This document shows, piece by piece, positions 50,303 through 59,887 of a DNA stretch of 64,000 bases. Source of the DNA: an uncultured Bacilli bacterium (GTDB taxonomy: Bacteria; Bacillota_I; Bacilli_A; RF39; UBA660); the NCBI GenBank assembly GCA_934099115.1, contig CAKOPK010000005.1, forward strand, positions 1 to 64,000, in the 5' to 3' direction. Below the pieces are notes generated by a model. It had not been told where the DNA came from, ran no database searches, and saw only the letters and a list, made by a program, of their open reading frames with translations. Position 1 is the stretch's first letter, and each line of letters opens with the position of its first letter. The position numbers and the translations under genes are program-made.

Positions 50303-50964
50303 AACAGAAGGTTATAATAATATTAATAGTAATTGTAGTTATATTAAGTTCTATATTAGTTTATAAGCAAGTTCATGAAGCTTTAGAAGAAGGAAATATT
50401 AAAGAAGTTTATGGTACTATTACAGAGATAAAGGGTAATACTGCTCGTTTACAGCTAGATAATAAGATTACTGGAGAGTATTTATTTGATATAATTAATA
50501 ATGATTATAGTAAGAATGATTTAGTACTAGTTCATTATAAATTACAAAGAACAAAGGTGAAAATAAAAAAGATTTCGAAAGTTAGTTCAGCTATTTCTAA
50601 TATAGATAATACAGTTGGAGAAGATTTAAGAAAGCAAATTAAAGTATATAATCAAGCTGATTTAGTAAATACAATCGCAATTCCTATAAGAGTTCATAAT
50701 GAAAATATTAATATAAAAAAAGATAGTGAATACTTAAAAGAGTATTCTAAAGCTTATGGAAATACAAGTATTATAGAGGGAAATACTATTAAAGTAGAAT
50801 TAAATGGGGGAGAATTATTAAGTTTAAAACATTTGTATGAAGAAGAAAGAAGTATTAATTATACGAAGAAGGATGATTATATAGAATTTATTAGTAAGGG
50901 AAATGGTTATTATATTTTAGATGTTAAGAAAGATGATAATATTATAAGAATTATTTTTGCTTAA
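50299..50964 (+). CDS. Membrane-anchored protein of unknown function with OB-like segment
   Basis: 221 residues: an N-terminal signal anchor (KVIIILIVIVVILSSILVY, about 4-22), then EVYGTITEIKGNTARLQLDN and LVLVHYKL, which could be a small OB-like barrel, and a C-terminal part of unknown fold. It overlaps queH by four bases (ATGA), so it belongs to the same transcript as murG-murB-divIB-queH. AGGAGG precedes the start. No named domain is recognised. Confidence 0.55.
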   Translation: MKQKVIIILIVIVVILSSILVYKQVHEALEEGNIKEVYGTITEIKGNTARLQLDNKITGEYLFDIINNDYSKNDLVLVHYKLQRTKVKIKKISKVSSAISNIDNTVGEDLRKQIKVYNQADLVNTIAIPIRVHNENINIKKDSEYLKEYSKAYGNTSIIEGNTIKVELNGGELLSLKHLYEEERSINYTKKDDYIEFISKGNGYYILDVKKDDNIIRIIFA

Positions 50965-50984
50965 TAATTTCATTATTTTTTCAC
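50964..50984 (+). terminator. Weak terminator after the membrane-anchored gene
   Basis: AATAAT-TTC-ATTATT followed by T-run; a short AT-only stem, so strength is uncertain. Confidence 0.45.
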
Positions 50985-51084
50985 AATTTTATCTTTTAAT
51001 CTTCGTAATCGTTTTATAAGATGGATTTTGAAAGGATTGGATATATAAATACTTATTAGAAATATAAGTATTTTCTTTTGGGAA

Positions 51085-51669
51085 ATGATTAGAAAATGTT
51101 TATTAAGATTAGATAATGTATCCTATAAGTATAGGAGAAAATACATTTTTAAAAATATTAGTTATGAGTTTTTAAAGGGTAATATTTATGTTATAGAGGG
51201 ACAATATGATAGATTGTTTTTAGATTTATTAAGTGGGTTTAAAAGAGTTAGAGAAGGGTATATTTATTACGAAGGTAATTTATTAAAGAAAAATATTTTT
51301 AAAAGAAAAATAAGTAGTATTCTAAAAAATCATTATTTAAAGCCTAATTTAACTGTAAGAGAAAATTTAAATTTAAAAAAATATTCCTATGAAATAAGGG
51401 AAATATTACAGAAAGTAAAATTAAATGCTAGTTACTTAGATAAAAGAATAGATGAATTAGATAAGTTAGAGTGCATGAAAGTAGTTTTGGCTAAAACTTT
51501 GAAAGATAATCCTAAAATTATTATTATAGATGAACTTATTATTAATTTAAAATCTAAAGAAATAATTAATATTTTAAAATATCTAGCATATAGAGATGAT
51601 AAATGTATTTTTATTATTAGAGATAAACTTAAAAGTGAAGGATTAAAGATAAGTGAATTTACTTCTTAA
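51085..51669 (+). CDS. Degenerate ABC-transporter ATPase-like protein
   Basis: 194 residues with the outline of an ABC ATPase but altered motifs. LLRLDNVSYKYRRKYIFKN is a normal start. The Walker A position reads VIEGQYDRLFLDLL instead of GxxGxGKS, so the P-loop lysine is gone. The Q-loop region is ISSILKNHYLKPNLTVREN. The signature position is DELDKLECMKVVLAKTL instead of LSGGQ-type. Walker B is KIIIIDELIINL, missing the usual proline. No membrane partner is adjacent. It could be a pseudo-ATPase or an eroding gene; the frame is intact. A hairpin just upstream (AAATACTTAT and complement) may attenuate it. Confidence 0.65.
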   Translation: MIRKCLLRLDNVSYKYRRKYIFKNISYEFLKGNIYVIEGQYDRLFLDLLSGFKRVREGYIYYEGNLLKKNIFKRKISSILKNHYLKPNLTVRENLNLKKYSYEIREILQKVKLNASYLDKRIDELDKLECMKVVLAKTLKDNPKIIIIDELIINLKSKEIINILKYLAYRDDKCIFIIRDKLKSEGLKISEFTS

Positions 51670-51686
51670 AGTTTAAGTGTTATAAT
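51658..51686 (+). promoter_or_regulatory. nifJ promoter
   Basis: TTTACT (51658-51663) and TATAAT (51681-51686) have a 17-base spacer. The -35 lies in the last codons of the ABC-like gene. Confidence 0.6.
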
Positions 51687-51715
51687 TATAAGAAAATAGG
51701 AATGGTGATGAAAAA

Positions 51716-54700
51716 ATGAAAATATGTGATGGAAATAAAGCTTGTAGTGATATAGCTTATTATTTTAGTGAAATATGCTCTATTTATCCTATAACACCAT
51801 CAAGTCCAATGGCTTCTAATATTGATTTTTTAACACATGATAGAAAGAATTTATTTTCTTCACCTGTCAATGTGTTAGAAATGCAAAGTGAAGCTGGTGC
51901 TGCTGGTGCTTTTCATGGTGCTTTATTAAGTGGTTCTTTAGCTTCTACATATACTGCTAGTCAGGGATTATTATTAATGATTCCAAATATGTATAAAATA
52001 GCAGGAGAAATGCTTCCAGGAGTCATTCATGTGGCAGCGAGAACAGTTGCTACAAATGCATTATCTATCTTTGGGGATCATAGTGATATTTATGCAGTAC
52101 GTGGTACAGGTTTTGCTATGTTAGCATCTTCTAATGTAAGTGATGCTCAAAATTTAGCTGCTGTTGCCCATTTATCTGCTATAGAGGGTAGTATTCCTTT
52201 TCTACATTTTTTTGATGGCTTTCGTACAAGTCATGAAATTAGTTCCATAGAAGAGTTAAAAACTACAGATTTACAGAAAATAGTTCCTTGGAATAAGATT
52301 GATGAATTTAAAAGGCGAGCTTTAAATGTAGGAAGTACTTTTCAAAAAGGTTTAGCGATGAATGAAGATATTTTCTTTCAAACTCAAGAAGCTAGAAATC
52401 CAGAATATAAGGCGTTACCAGATATTGTAAACGATTATATGAATAAGATTAATCATATAATGAATACAGATTATAAACCATTTAATTATTATGGGGCAAG
52501 TGATGCTACTGATGTTATAATAGCAATGGGAAGTGTTACGGATACTATTCGTTTAGTTGTAGAAAAAGAATTAGAGTTAGGGCATAAAGTTGGAGTTATC
52601 GTAGTTCATTTATATAGACCATTTAGTACTAAATATTTAATGGATGTTTTGCCAAAGACAGTTAAACATATAGCAGTCTTAGATAGAACAAAAGAAGCTG
52701 GGGCTAATGGAGAACCTTTATATTTAGATATTGTAAATGCTTTAAGTAATACAGATATAGAAATAGTTGGAGGTAGATATGGTTTATCTAGTAAAAATAC
52801 TACTCCAAGTGATATTAAAAGTGTATTTACTATGTTAGATAGTACTTTAAAGAATAATTTTACAATTGGTATTGAGGATGATTTAACTAATACTAGTTTA
52901 CCTAAAGAGAATTATGAAATTGAGATACCTGCACTTGAGTTTTTGATTTATGGTTTTGGTTCTGATGGTTGTGTTAGTGCATCAAAAGATATATTAAAAA
53001 TATTAGGAAAACAAGATTATTTTGTAAATGGTTATTTTTCTTATGATTCTAAGAAAAGTGGAGGAGTAACAGTTAGTAATTTACGTTTAAGTAAGACAAA
53101 AATTGAGGCACCTTTTTATGTAACAAAACCTAAATTAATTGTAGTTACGAAAGATGAATATTTTAAGAAGTTTAGAATGCTAGAACAAATTGTTTTAGAT
53201 GGAACATTAATTATTAATACTTCTTTAAATGAAGAAGAATTAGGAAATCTTATTAGTTCTCATGATTTAGAAATTATTAATAAAAGGAATATTCATGTTT
53301 ATGTAATAGATGCTAATAAGATTGCTAAAGAAGCTGGTATCAAGGGTAAGATAAGTAAAATTATAGAAATGCTTATTTTAGATAAATTAAATATTACTGA
53401 TGGATTAGAACTATTAAAAAATAGTATTCAAATTGCTTTTCGCACTAAGGGAGAAAATATTGTAACAAGTAATATAGATGCTATTTTAAAAGCTAAAGAA
53501 AATTTAAAAGAAGTACATATTGTTAATCAGAAAGTAGATACTTTAGAAGAAAACTTAGATGTTATTAGTAAGATTAATCGTCGTTTAGGTGATACTTTAA
53601 CAGTTAGGGAAGTAGCAAGTTTTAAAGATGGAACATTTCCCAATGGGCTTAGTAAATATGAAAAAAGACATGTGAATCAGAATGCTCCAAAGTGGATTAA
53701 AGAAAATTGTATAGAATGTGGCAGATGTAGCTTTGTTTGTCCACATGCTGTTATAAGACCATTTTTAACTCAGGAAGAAGGAGGAATACCTTATATTCCT
53801 AATAAAGATTATAATTATAAAATACTTGTAAGTGAAGTTGATTGTACAGAATGTGGATTATGTATAGAGGAATGTCCTGGTAAAAATGGTAAAAAAGCTT
53901 TAGAATTTGGTTTGGTAGATAAAGAAAAGCAAAAAGAAGCGAATGAATATTTTAATCAATATGAGAATCCTGCTATTTATAATAAGTTTACAATTCCTGG
54001 AGTTAGTTTATGTAAACCAACATTTGAGTTTAGTGGGGCTTGTGCTGGTTGTGGAGAGACACCATACATTAATTTAATAACGAGATTGTATCAAGATGAA
54101 TTAGTTATAGCGAATGCTACAGGTTGTTCTAGTATCTATGGTGGGTCTGCCCCATCTACACCTTATAGTATTCCTTGGGCAAATTCTTTATTTGAAGATA
54201 ATGCTGAGTTTGCTCTTGGTATGCATGTTTCTTTTGAGGCAAAAAGAAATTATATTAAGAAGATTATGTTAGAAGAAATGCCTAATGTTACAGAACCAGT
54301 AAAAGAATTGTTTCATCTTTATATTGAAAATATTCAGGACTTTACTATTACAAATGATATTAAAAATAAATTGAGTGTGCAAGATATCCCTAGTCGTTTA
54401 AAACCTCTTATTAATTATATTCCTGCTAGAACGGTATTAGCGATTGGAGGAGATGGTTGGGCTTATGATATTGGTTTTGGAGGTTTAGACCATGTTTTAT
54501 CAACGAATGCTAATATTAAAGTACTAGTATTAGATACGGAAGTTTATTCAAATACGGGAGGACAAGCGAGTAAATCTAGTAAGATAGGTGCCGTCGCTGA
54601 ATTTGCTGATTTTGGTAAGAGAACTTATAAGAAAGATTTATTTAGAATAGCTATGTCAATCCCAAATTGTTATGTAGCAAGTATTTCTTTGGGAGCTAAT

Positions 54701-55060
54701 ATGATGCAATCTATAAAAGCTATTAAAGAAGCTATGGAACATAATGGACCTGCTATTATTATTGCATATTCTCCATGTATTGAACACGGAATAAAATCGG
54801 GAATGTCTCATTCTATTTTAGAAGAAAAATTAGCTAGTTTAGTAGGATATACTTTACTTATGAGATATAAACCAGAAGAAGATAAATTATATTTAGATAA
54901 TACAGAGCCAGATTTTTCGAGATATGAAGAATTTTTAGATAATGAAACTAGATATAATGCTTTAAAAATAAAAGATGAAGATTTAGCAAAAGTGCTATTA
55001 CAGGAACAGATAGAAAATGCTAAAAAAAGATATGATTATTATAAAAAATTAAGTCTATAA
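51716..55060 (+). CDS. nifJ: Pyruvate:ferredoxin (flavodoxin) oxidoreductase
   Basis: 1114 residues as one fused chain. The N-terminal domain has SIYPITPSSPMASNID. A gamma-like domain follows, with GFGSDGCVSASKDI. Two 4Fe-4S ferredoxin motifs are present, CIECGRCSFVCPH and CTECGLCIEECPG. The TPP-binding domain has CAGCGETPYINLITR and GGDGWAYDIGFGGLDHVLS, with YSNTGGQASKSSKIG after it. It converts pyruvate and CoA to acetyl-CoA, CO2 and reduced ferredoxin, an anaerobic route. It is monocistronic with its own promoter and terminator. Confidence 0.97.
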   Translation: MKICDGNKACSDIAYYFSEICSIYPITPSSPMASNIDFLTHDRKNLFSSPVNVLEMQSEAGAAGAFHGALLSGSLASTYTASQGLLLMIPNMYKIAGEMLPGVIHVAARTVATNALSIFGDHSDIYAVRGTGFAMLASSNVSDAQNLAAVAHLSAIEGSIPFLHFFDGFRTSHEISSIEELKTTDLQKIVPWNKIDEFKRRALNVGSTFQKGLAMNEDIFFQTQEARNPEYKALPDIVNDYMNKINHIMNTDYKPFNYYGASDATDVIIAMGSVTDTIRLVVEKELELGHKVGVIVVHLYRPFSTKYLMDVLPKTVKHIAVLDRTKEAGANGEPLYLDIVNALSNTDIEIVGGRYGLSSKNTTPSDIKSVFTMLDSTLKNNFTIGIEDDLTNTSLPKENYEIEIPALEFLIYGFGSDGCVSASKDILKILGKQDYFVNGYFSYDSKKSGGVTVSNLRLSKTKIEAPFYVTKPKLIVVTKDEYFKKFRMLEQIVLDGTLIINTSLNEEELGNLISSHDLEIINKRNIHVYVIDANKIAKEAGIKGKISKIIEMLILDKLNITDGLELLKNSIQIAFRTKGENIVTSNIDAILKAKENLKEVHIVNQKVDTLEENLDVISKINRRLGDTLTVREVASFKDGTFPNGLSKYEKRHVNQNAPKWIKENCIECGRCSFVCPHAVIRPFLTQEEGGIPYIPNKDYNYKILVSEVDCTECGLCIEECPGKNGKKALEFGLVDKEKQKEANEYFNQYENPAIYNKFTIPGVSLCKPTFEFSGACAGCGETPYINLITRLYQDELVIANATGCSSIYGGSAPSTPYSIPWANSLFEDNAEFALGMHVSFEAKRNYIKKIMLEEMPNVTEPVKELFHLYIENIQDFTITNDIKNKLSVQDIPSRLKPLINYIPARTVLAIGGDGWAYDIGFGGLDHVLSTNANIKVLVLDTEVYSNTGGQASKSSKIGAVAEFADFGKRTYKKDLFRIAMSIPNCYVASISLGANMMQSIKAIKEAMEHNGPAIIIAYSPCIEHGIKSGMSHSILEEKLASLVGYTLLMRYKPEEDKLYLDNTEPDFSRYEEFLDNETRYNALKIKDEDLAKVLLQEQIENAKKRYDYYKKLSL

Positions 55061-55086
55061 TACTATGAACATTCATAGTATTTTTT
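55059..55086 (+). terminator. nifJ terminator
   Basis: A perfect 10-bp stem AATACTATGA/TCATAGTATT with a 4-base loop and a T-run. Confidence 0.8.
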
Positions 55087-55087
55087 A

Positions 55088-55188
55088 TAAAAAAAAGAAG
55101 CTGCCCCCTGAAGACAGCTTCTAAAAGAATAAAAAGGGGTTGACTAGTGTGATACTAGCACCAATTCGCCTTGTTAAGTGAATTGGTA
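55088..55188 (-). ncRNA. Candidate small RNA, about 100 nt
   Basis: In the 251-bp gap between nifJ and the next gene, the minus strand carries a promoter and a strong intrinsic terminator (8-bp stem AGAAGCTG/CAGCTTCT, 11-base loop, T-run) about 100 bases apart, with no reading frame between. Predicted folds are ACCAATTC/GAATTGGT (12-base loop) at the 5' end and CTAGT/ACTAG next. Then comes an unpaired stretch CAACCCC followed by a U-run. Its CCCC is complementary to GGGG in the terminator loop, allowing a pseudoknot. No known RNA family is recognised. It may act in trans; a type I antitoxin is an alternative, but no toxin frame is seen. Confidence 0.6.
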
Positions 55189-55194
55189 ATTGCT

Positions 55195-55223
55195 ATATTA
55201 AATGATAAACTGTTTTTTGTCAA
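55195..55223 (-). promoter_or_regulatory. Promoter of the candidate small RNA
   Basis: On the minus strand TTGACA (55223-55218) and TAATAT (55200-55195) have exactly 17 bases between them. The predicted start falls at the 5' edge of the first hairpin. Confidence 0.65.
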
Positions 55224-55311
55224 CACTTTTTATTCTAAAAATGAAAAAAGTTCTAAAAACTTAATTTACAAAGAGATATTTGTTTGCTAAAATGTTTTTG
55301 AGGGTGATTAT

Positions 55312-56940
55312 ATGATACTAAAAAAGCCTTATGCATTTATTATTAAACATTTTAGAATTATTCATTTATTACTGATTATTCCTATGTTATATTTAATTAC
55401 AAAAACAAAAGGAATCGTAACTTTCTTTAGTGATTATATAGCGAATGGTTATATGTTAAGTTCTGATTATGTATTATCCAATCTTGCTAGTAATTATATT
55501 AATATTTGGATGTATTTAAGTGTTATTTTTATTTTAGTTGTTACAATATTTTTATCTATTGTATTGCAAAAAAAAGATAAGCCTACTAAATATTATAATT
55601 CTTGTATTATTTATTATATTGGAATGCTTTTAATTATTACTGCTTGTTTTAGTTTTTTTCAAATGATAGAAACAGATACCTTAGATGATGTAGTAGCTAG
55701 AATAATTAGGGATTTAAGTTATATTATTCATTATAGTGAATATTTCTTCTTGATTTTTACTTTTGTTAGAGGAATTGGCTTTAATATTAAGAAGTTTAAT
55801 TTTAAAAATGATTTAACAGATTTAGAAATTAGTAATGAAGATAGTGAAGAGTTTGAATTTTTAGTGGGGACTGATCCTTATAAAGCTAAAAGAACTATTA
55901 GACGTTTTTTTAGAGAGCTCAGATATTATTATTTAGAAAATAAATTTATATTTTCTGTTATTGGGATTGTTTTAGCAATAGTAATTGGTACTCTTATATA
56001 TATGAATAGAGAAGTATATATGAGAGAATATAATGAACAAGATACTATTTCTTTTGGCTATTTAACTTTTAATATAAAAGATAGCTTTATTACAACACTT
56101 ACCTATAATGGAGATGTTTTAAATAAAGATAAGGCTTATTTAGTTATGAGGGTTGAATTAAATAATAGGTATAGAGAAGATAAGGGATTTAGTTATTCTG
56201 ATTTACAGTTAGTAGTTAATAAAGAGTATATAACTCCTAATATATCTTTAGGAAATTATTTTAAAGATTTTGGTAATCCTTATAATGGCTCTAATATTAA
56301 GGGAAATACTAGCAATACTTATCTTTTAGTTTATGAGATAGATAAGTATTTAGTAAATAGTAAATTTTATATAAGTGCTTATTCTGGATTTGATGCTTCT
56401 CCTGGAGGTATTGGAGTTATTAGTAAGAAAATTCATATTTCTCCATCTATTCAAAAAGATAATGTAATAAAAAATACAGTGGGATTAGGTACAAATATGA
56501 GCTTTAAAAATACTAATGTTGGAAATAGTTTGGCAAACATTAGTGGCTATGAAATAACGAATCGTTTTACTTATATTACTAAATATTGTTATACTAAAGA
56601 TAATTGTTATGATTTAAGTAAAATAATCACTTATGATGAAGATAATAAACCTTTAGTTATTAGTAGAAAAACATTATTAATATTAGACTTTGATTTAATA
56701 TTAGATGATAGTTCTAGATATATGAGTACTCCCAAGAGTTATCAAACTTTTTTTGAAGATTATTTAATGATTACTTATACTGTTAATGGTAAGACAATCC
56801 AGACAAAAGCAAAAGTTATTAATCCAAATAATTATAATGATAAATTAATTATTCCTATTTCTAAAGATATAGAGTATGCTGGAAGTATAGTGGTTACTTT
56901 AACAGTTAGAAATATTTCTTATACTATAAATTTAAAATAG
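55312..56940 (+). CDS. Large membrane protein of unknown function
   Basis: 542 residues. The N-terminal half has about five hydrophobic segments (near 15-33, 67-88, 100-120, 145-155 and 215-235). A charged cytoplasmic loop lies between (DLTDLEISNEDSEEFEFLVG, then KRTIRRFFRELRYYY). After the last helix comes an external part of about 310 residues, beta-rich, with LVMRVELNNRYREDKGFSY and a cysteine pair in YCYTKDNCYDL. I do not recognise the family. GAGGGTGA precedes the ATG, and it is monocistronic between terminators. A role in envelope or export is possible but not shown. Confidence 0.55.
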   Translation: MILKKPYAFIIKHFRIIHLLLIIPMLYLITKTKGIVTFFSDYIANGYMLSSDYVLSNLASNYINIWMYLSVIFILVVTIFLSIVLQKKDKPTKYYNSCIIYYIGMLLIITACFSFFQMIETDTLDDVVARIIRDLSYIIHYSEYFFLIFTFVRGIGFNIKKFNFKNDLTDLEISNEDSEEFEFLVGTDPYKAKRTIRRFFRELRYYYLENKFIFSVIGIVLAIVIGTLIYMNREVYMREYNEQDTISFGYLTFNIKDSFITTLTYNGDVLNKDKAYLVMRVELNNRYREDKGFSYSDLQLVVNKEYITPNISLGNYFKDFGNPYNGSNIKGNTSNTYLLVYEIDKYLVNSKFYISAYSGFDASPGGIGVISKKIHISPSIQKDNVIKNTVGLGTNMSFKNTNVGNSLANISGYEITNRFTYITKYCYTKDNCYDLSKIITYDEDNKPLVISRKTLLILDFDLILDDSSRYMSTPKSYQTFFEDYLMITYTVNGKTIQTKAKVINPNNYNDKLIIPISKDIEYAGSIVVTLTVRNISYTINLK

Positions 56941-56966
56941 TCTTATTGACAAAATAAGGCTTTTTT
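56939..56966 (+). terminator. Terminator after the large membrane protein gene
   Basis: AGTCTTATT/AATAAGGCT stem (one G-T pair), short loop, T-run. Confidence 0.7.
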
Positions 56967-57002
56967 GTTATTATAAAGCCAATTTTATAAGGGGGTGTTA
57001 GT

Positions 57003-58562
57003 ATGCCTTTTGAAAAATTAACAGAGTTAATTAAATATTATGATAATTATTCTTTAGATTATGTTTTAAAACAATTAACTATTTATTTAGAAGAAGATAA
57101 AAATATGATTTTTGAATTATTTAATAAGGCAAGAACACGTTTTACAGAGGAAGAAACAAAATTAATTATTAAATCATTTTTATATGCTTATGATTTACAT
57201 AGAGGAATTAAGAGGGCTAGTGGAGAGCCATATATTACACATCCAGTTAGAGTTGCTTATATTCTTTTAGATGAAATGTGTTTAAGGAATGCTAATAGTA
57301 TATGTGCTGCATTATTACATGATACTATTGAAGATACAGGTATTACTAAAGAATTTTTAGAAGAATATTTTAATGCTGATATTGCTAATTTAGTGGCAAG
57401 TGTTTCAAAGATTAAAGATTTAGATTTTACTTCAAAATCAGAAGAAGAACAGTATAATACTTGTGTTTTAATAAGAGGGTTAATGAATGATTACCGAGTT
57501 ATTTTATTAAAACTTGCTGATCGTTTACATAATATGCGTACTTTAGAATATAAACAGAGAGCGAAACAAAAAGAAAAGAGTAAAGAAACTTTAGCTTTAT
57601 TTGTTCCTTTAGCAGAGAGAGTAGGAGCTTTAAAAGTAGAAAAAGAATTAAAGGATTTAGCATTACAATATTTAAATAATCATAAGTATAGAGAGTTAAA
57701 GGCTAATATTAATAATTATAAAGAAAATCATCAAAAAGATTTTGAAAATATATTAAATACTATGGAGAAAGTTTTATTAGAACATAATATTAATCATGAT
57801 ATCAGAATTGAAACTAAAGGTATTTATGATACTTTAAGAGTGTTAAAACCTAAAGAAAAATTAGCAAGTATTCCTGATTTAATTCGTTTCTTGATTATAG
57901 TGGATTCTCCAGAAGATTGTTATTTAGCACTTTGTTATTTAGAAAGTGTATTTCATCCCATAGATGCTATATTAAGAAATTATATTTCTAATCCTAAGCC
58001 TAACGGATATCAAGCTATATTAACGGTTGTAAATGGATTTCAAGAGCATCCTGTAGAGTTTCGTATCTGTACTAAGAAAATGCAGTTAGTTAATAATTAT
58101 GGTTTGGCTGTCTTAGGAGATTTAAAACCAAATAAAACAATAGAAGAGATTAAAGAAGAATTGCATCAAAATAATAAGTTTATTAATGCTTTAAAAGATA
58201 TTGATGATTTATATAAAAAAGATGATGAATTTATGCGTCAAGTAACAGAAGAAATATTATCACCACAGGTTAGAGTATATTCAAAAGATGGAGAAATGAT
58301 TAGTTTACCAAAAGGAGCTACTGTTCTTGATTTTGCTTATAAGATTCATTCTAAGATTGGAGATCAAGCTATATCGGCTCTTGTTAATAATAAGCCTGTT
58401 TTATTAAGTTACGTATTAAAAGATTTAGATTCTATTCAAGTTCTTACAAATGATAGTCAATTAAGTCCAGATAAGGATGCTTTAAATTATGTTGTGACAG
58501 CACTTGCTAAAAAGAAAATTAGAAATGGTCCTATGATAAGAAATAGGAGGAAAGGAGAATGA
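57003..58562 (+). CDS. Shortened RelA/SpoT homologue (HD hydrolase, degenerate synthetase, TGS)
   Basis: 519 residues against about 730 for a full RelA/SpoT protein. The N-terminal HD domain is well kept: GEPYITHPVRVAYIL, ALLHDTIEDTGIT and LKLADRLHNMRTL. The synthetase-like region is altered: NGYQAILTVVNG stands in place of YQSLHT, and VEFRICTKKM in place of E-x-QIRT. A TGS domain (VRVYSKDGEMISLPKGATVL) ends the protein; the helical and ACT parts are missing. The best reading is a (p)ppGpp hydrolase with a synthetase domain that may be inactive. It precedes ftsA with a terminator between. Confidence 0.85.
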   Translation: MPFEKLTELIKYYDNYSLDYVLKQLTIYLEEDKNMIFELFNKARTRFTEEETKLIIKSFLYAYDLHRGIKRASGEPYITHPVRVAYILLDEMCLRNANSICAALLHDTIEDTGITKEFLEEYFNADIANLVASVSKIKDLDFTSKSEEEQYNTCVLIRGLMNDYRVILLKLADRLHNMRTLEYKQRAKQKEKSKETLALFVPLAERVGALKVEKELKDLALQYLNNHKYRELKANINNYKENHQKDFENILNTMEKVLLEHNINHDIRIETKGIYDTLRVLKPKEKLASIPDLIRFLIIVDSPEDCYLALCYLESVFHPIDAILRNYISNPKPNGYQAILTVVNGFQEHPVEFRICTKKMQLVNNYGLAVLGDLKPNKTIEEIKEELHQNNKFINALKDIDDLYKKDDEFMRQVTEEILSPQVRVYSKDGEMISLPKGATVLDFAYKIHSKIGDQAISALVNNKPVLLSYVLKDLDSIQVLTNDSQLSPDKDALNYVVTALAKKKIRNGPMIRNRRKGE

Positions 58563-58577
58563 AAATTTCTCCTTTTT
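58551..58577 (+). terminator. Terminator overlapping the end of the RSH gene
   Basis: A 9-bp stem AAAGGAGAA/TTCTCCTTT with a 7-base loop and a T-run; the stop codon lies inside. Confidence 0.65.
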
Positions 58578-58580
58578 ATA

Positions 58581-58609
58581 TTGAAAACTTTAGAAATATA
58601 AAGTATAAT
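58581..58609 (+). promoter_or_regulatory. ftsA-ftsZ promoter
   Basis: TTGAAA (58581-58586) and TATAAT (58604-58609) have a 17-base spacer, 25 bases before the ftsA ATG. Confidence 0.7.
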
Positions 58610-58634
58610 TAACTTATAAAAATAGGAGGAAACA

Positions 58635-59876
58635 ATGAGAAAGATAATTGCTAGTTTAGATATTGGGTCAAGTACTATCAAGTTAGTCGTAGGCGAAATG
58701 ATTAAAAATACGCTTCAGGTTCTTTGCGTTTCCGAAGTTCCTAGTAAAGGAATGAAAAAAGGGTTAATAAATAAAGAAGAAGAATTAGTTCCTAGTTTAA
58801 AAGAAGTATTTCATAAAGCTGAGGAAATATTAGGTGTACCTATTAAAGAGGTAGTTTTAACTATACCGGCTTATTATCAAGAAAGTTTTATGTCTGAGGG
58901 TGCTTGCTCTATTACGAATGAAGATCGTGTAATTACTATTCAAGATTTAATAAGAGCTATGCAAGGAGCTAGTTATAATAAAATAAATCCTGATAGTGAG
59001 TTAGTTAGTATTATTCCTACTACTTATAAAGTAGATGAACAAATTGTTAAAAATCCGATTAATATGATTGGAGATAAGTTAGCAATTAAAGCAGTAATTG
59101 TGACTTTACCTAAGAATGTTGTTCATACTTTTGTAAGAGTGTTAGACAGAATTGGAATTAAAGTTGTAGATGTTGCTACATCATCCATTTGTGATTATAC
59201 AGCTCTTAGAAAGAAAGACATAGATTCTAAGATTGGAGCTATCATAAATATTGGGGAAGAGATTACGACTGTATCTATATTTAATAAAGGAATTGTAACT
59301 AGAACAGAAGTTATAGAACTTGGTGGTAAAAACGTAGATAAAGATATTGCTTATATATATAAAATTACGAAAAATGATGCAAAAAGTATAAAAGAGAGAT
59401 TAGGCCTTGCTTCTTCAGAGATGGCTTCTTCTTTAGAAAAATTATCTTTAACTGACCGAATGGGAGAAGAAGTAGTTATTAATGAACAAGATTTAAGTGA
59501 GATTATAGAATCACGGTTAACAGAAATATTAGAGTTAGCTAAGAAACAAATGAATTTATTAACGAAGAGAAATATTGAATATATTTTAGTAACTGGGGGT
59601 ACAAGTGAAATGACGGATTTTAATATTTTGCTCGATAAACTCTTTACTAAACCCCATATTCTTGGTAAAATAGAAACTGTAGGTGTTAGAAATAATAAAT
59701 ATAGCACCGCGGTAGGAGCGATTAAATACTATAATGGAAGATTAAAATTAAAACAAAAAGAATATTCTGTATTTAATCCTGATGAATTAGAAATTTTAAG
59801 TGGAATACATAAAAAAGTAAATATTAATGAAAATTCTGTATTAGGAAAATTATTTGGATACTTTTTTGATAGTTAA
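58635..59876 (+). CDS. ftsA: Cell division protein FtsA
   Basis: 413 residues of the actin-like Fts[17 protein letters not shown] at the N-terminus, the 1C domain ([19 protein letters not shown]), [20 protein letters not shown], and [19 protein letters not shown]. An amphipathic C-terminal end ([11 protein letters not shown]) can anchor FtsZ rings to the membrane. AGGAGG precedes the start. It is followed 11 bases later by ftsZ, the standard order. Confidence 0.95.
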   Translation: MRKIIASLDIGSSTIKLVVGEMIKNTLQVLCVSEVPSKGMKKGLINKEEELVPSLKEVFHKAEEILGVPIKEVVLTIPAYYQESFMSEGACSITNEDRVITIQDLIRAMQGASYNKINPDSELVSIIPTTYKVDEQIVKNPINMIGDKLAIKAVIVTLPKNVVHTFVRVLDRIGIKVVDVATSSICDYTALRKKDIDSKIGAIINIGEEITTVSIFNKGIVTRTEVIELGGKNVDKDIAYIYKITKNDAKSIKERLGLASSEMASSLEKLSLTDRMGEEVVINEQDLSEIIESRLTEILELAKKQMNLLTKRNIEYILVTGGTSEMTDFNILLDKLFTKPHILGKIETVGVRNNKYSTAVGAIKYYNGRLKLKQKEYSVFNPDELEILSGIHKKVNINENSVLGKLFGYFFDS

Positions 59877-59887
59877 GGAGAGTGCTT

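Noticed and set aside
55148..55180. Very short plus-strand frame (GTG start, about 10 codons) opposite the candidate small RNA, considered as a type I toxin
   Set aside because: Too short, not hydrophobic enough and no plus-strand terminator; the minus-strand RNA reading explains the signals better.
59351..59707. Minus-strand 118-codon frame inside ftsA
   Set aside because: Shadow of a well-conserved gene; no expression signals.
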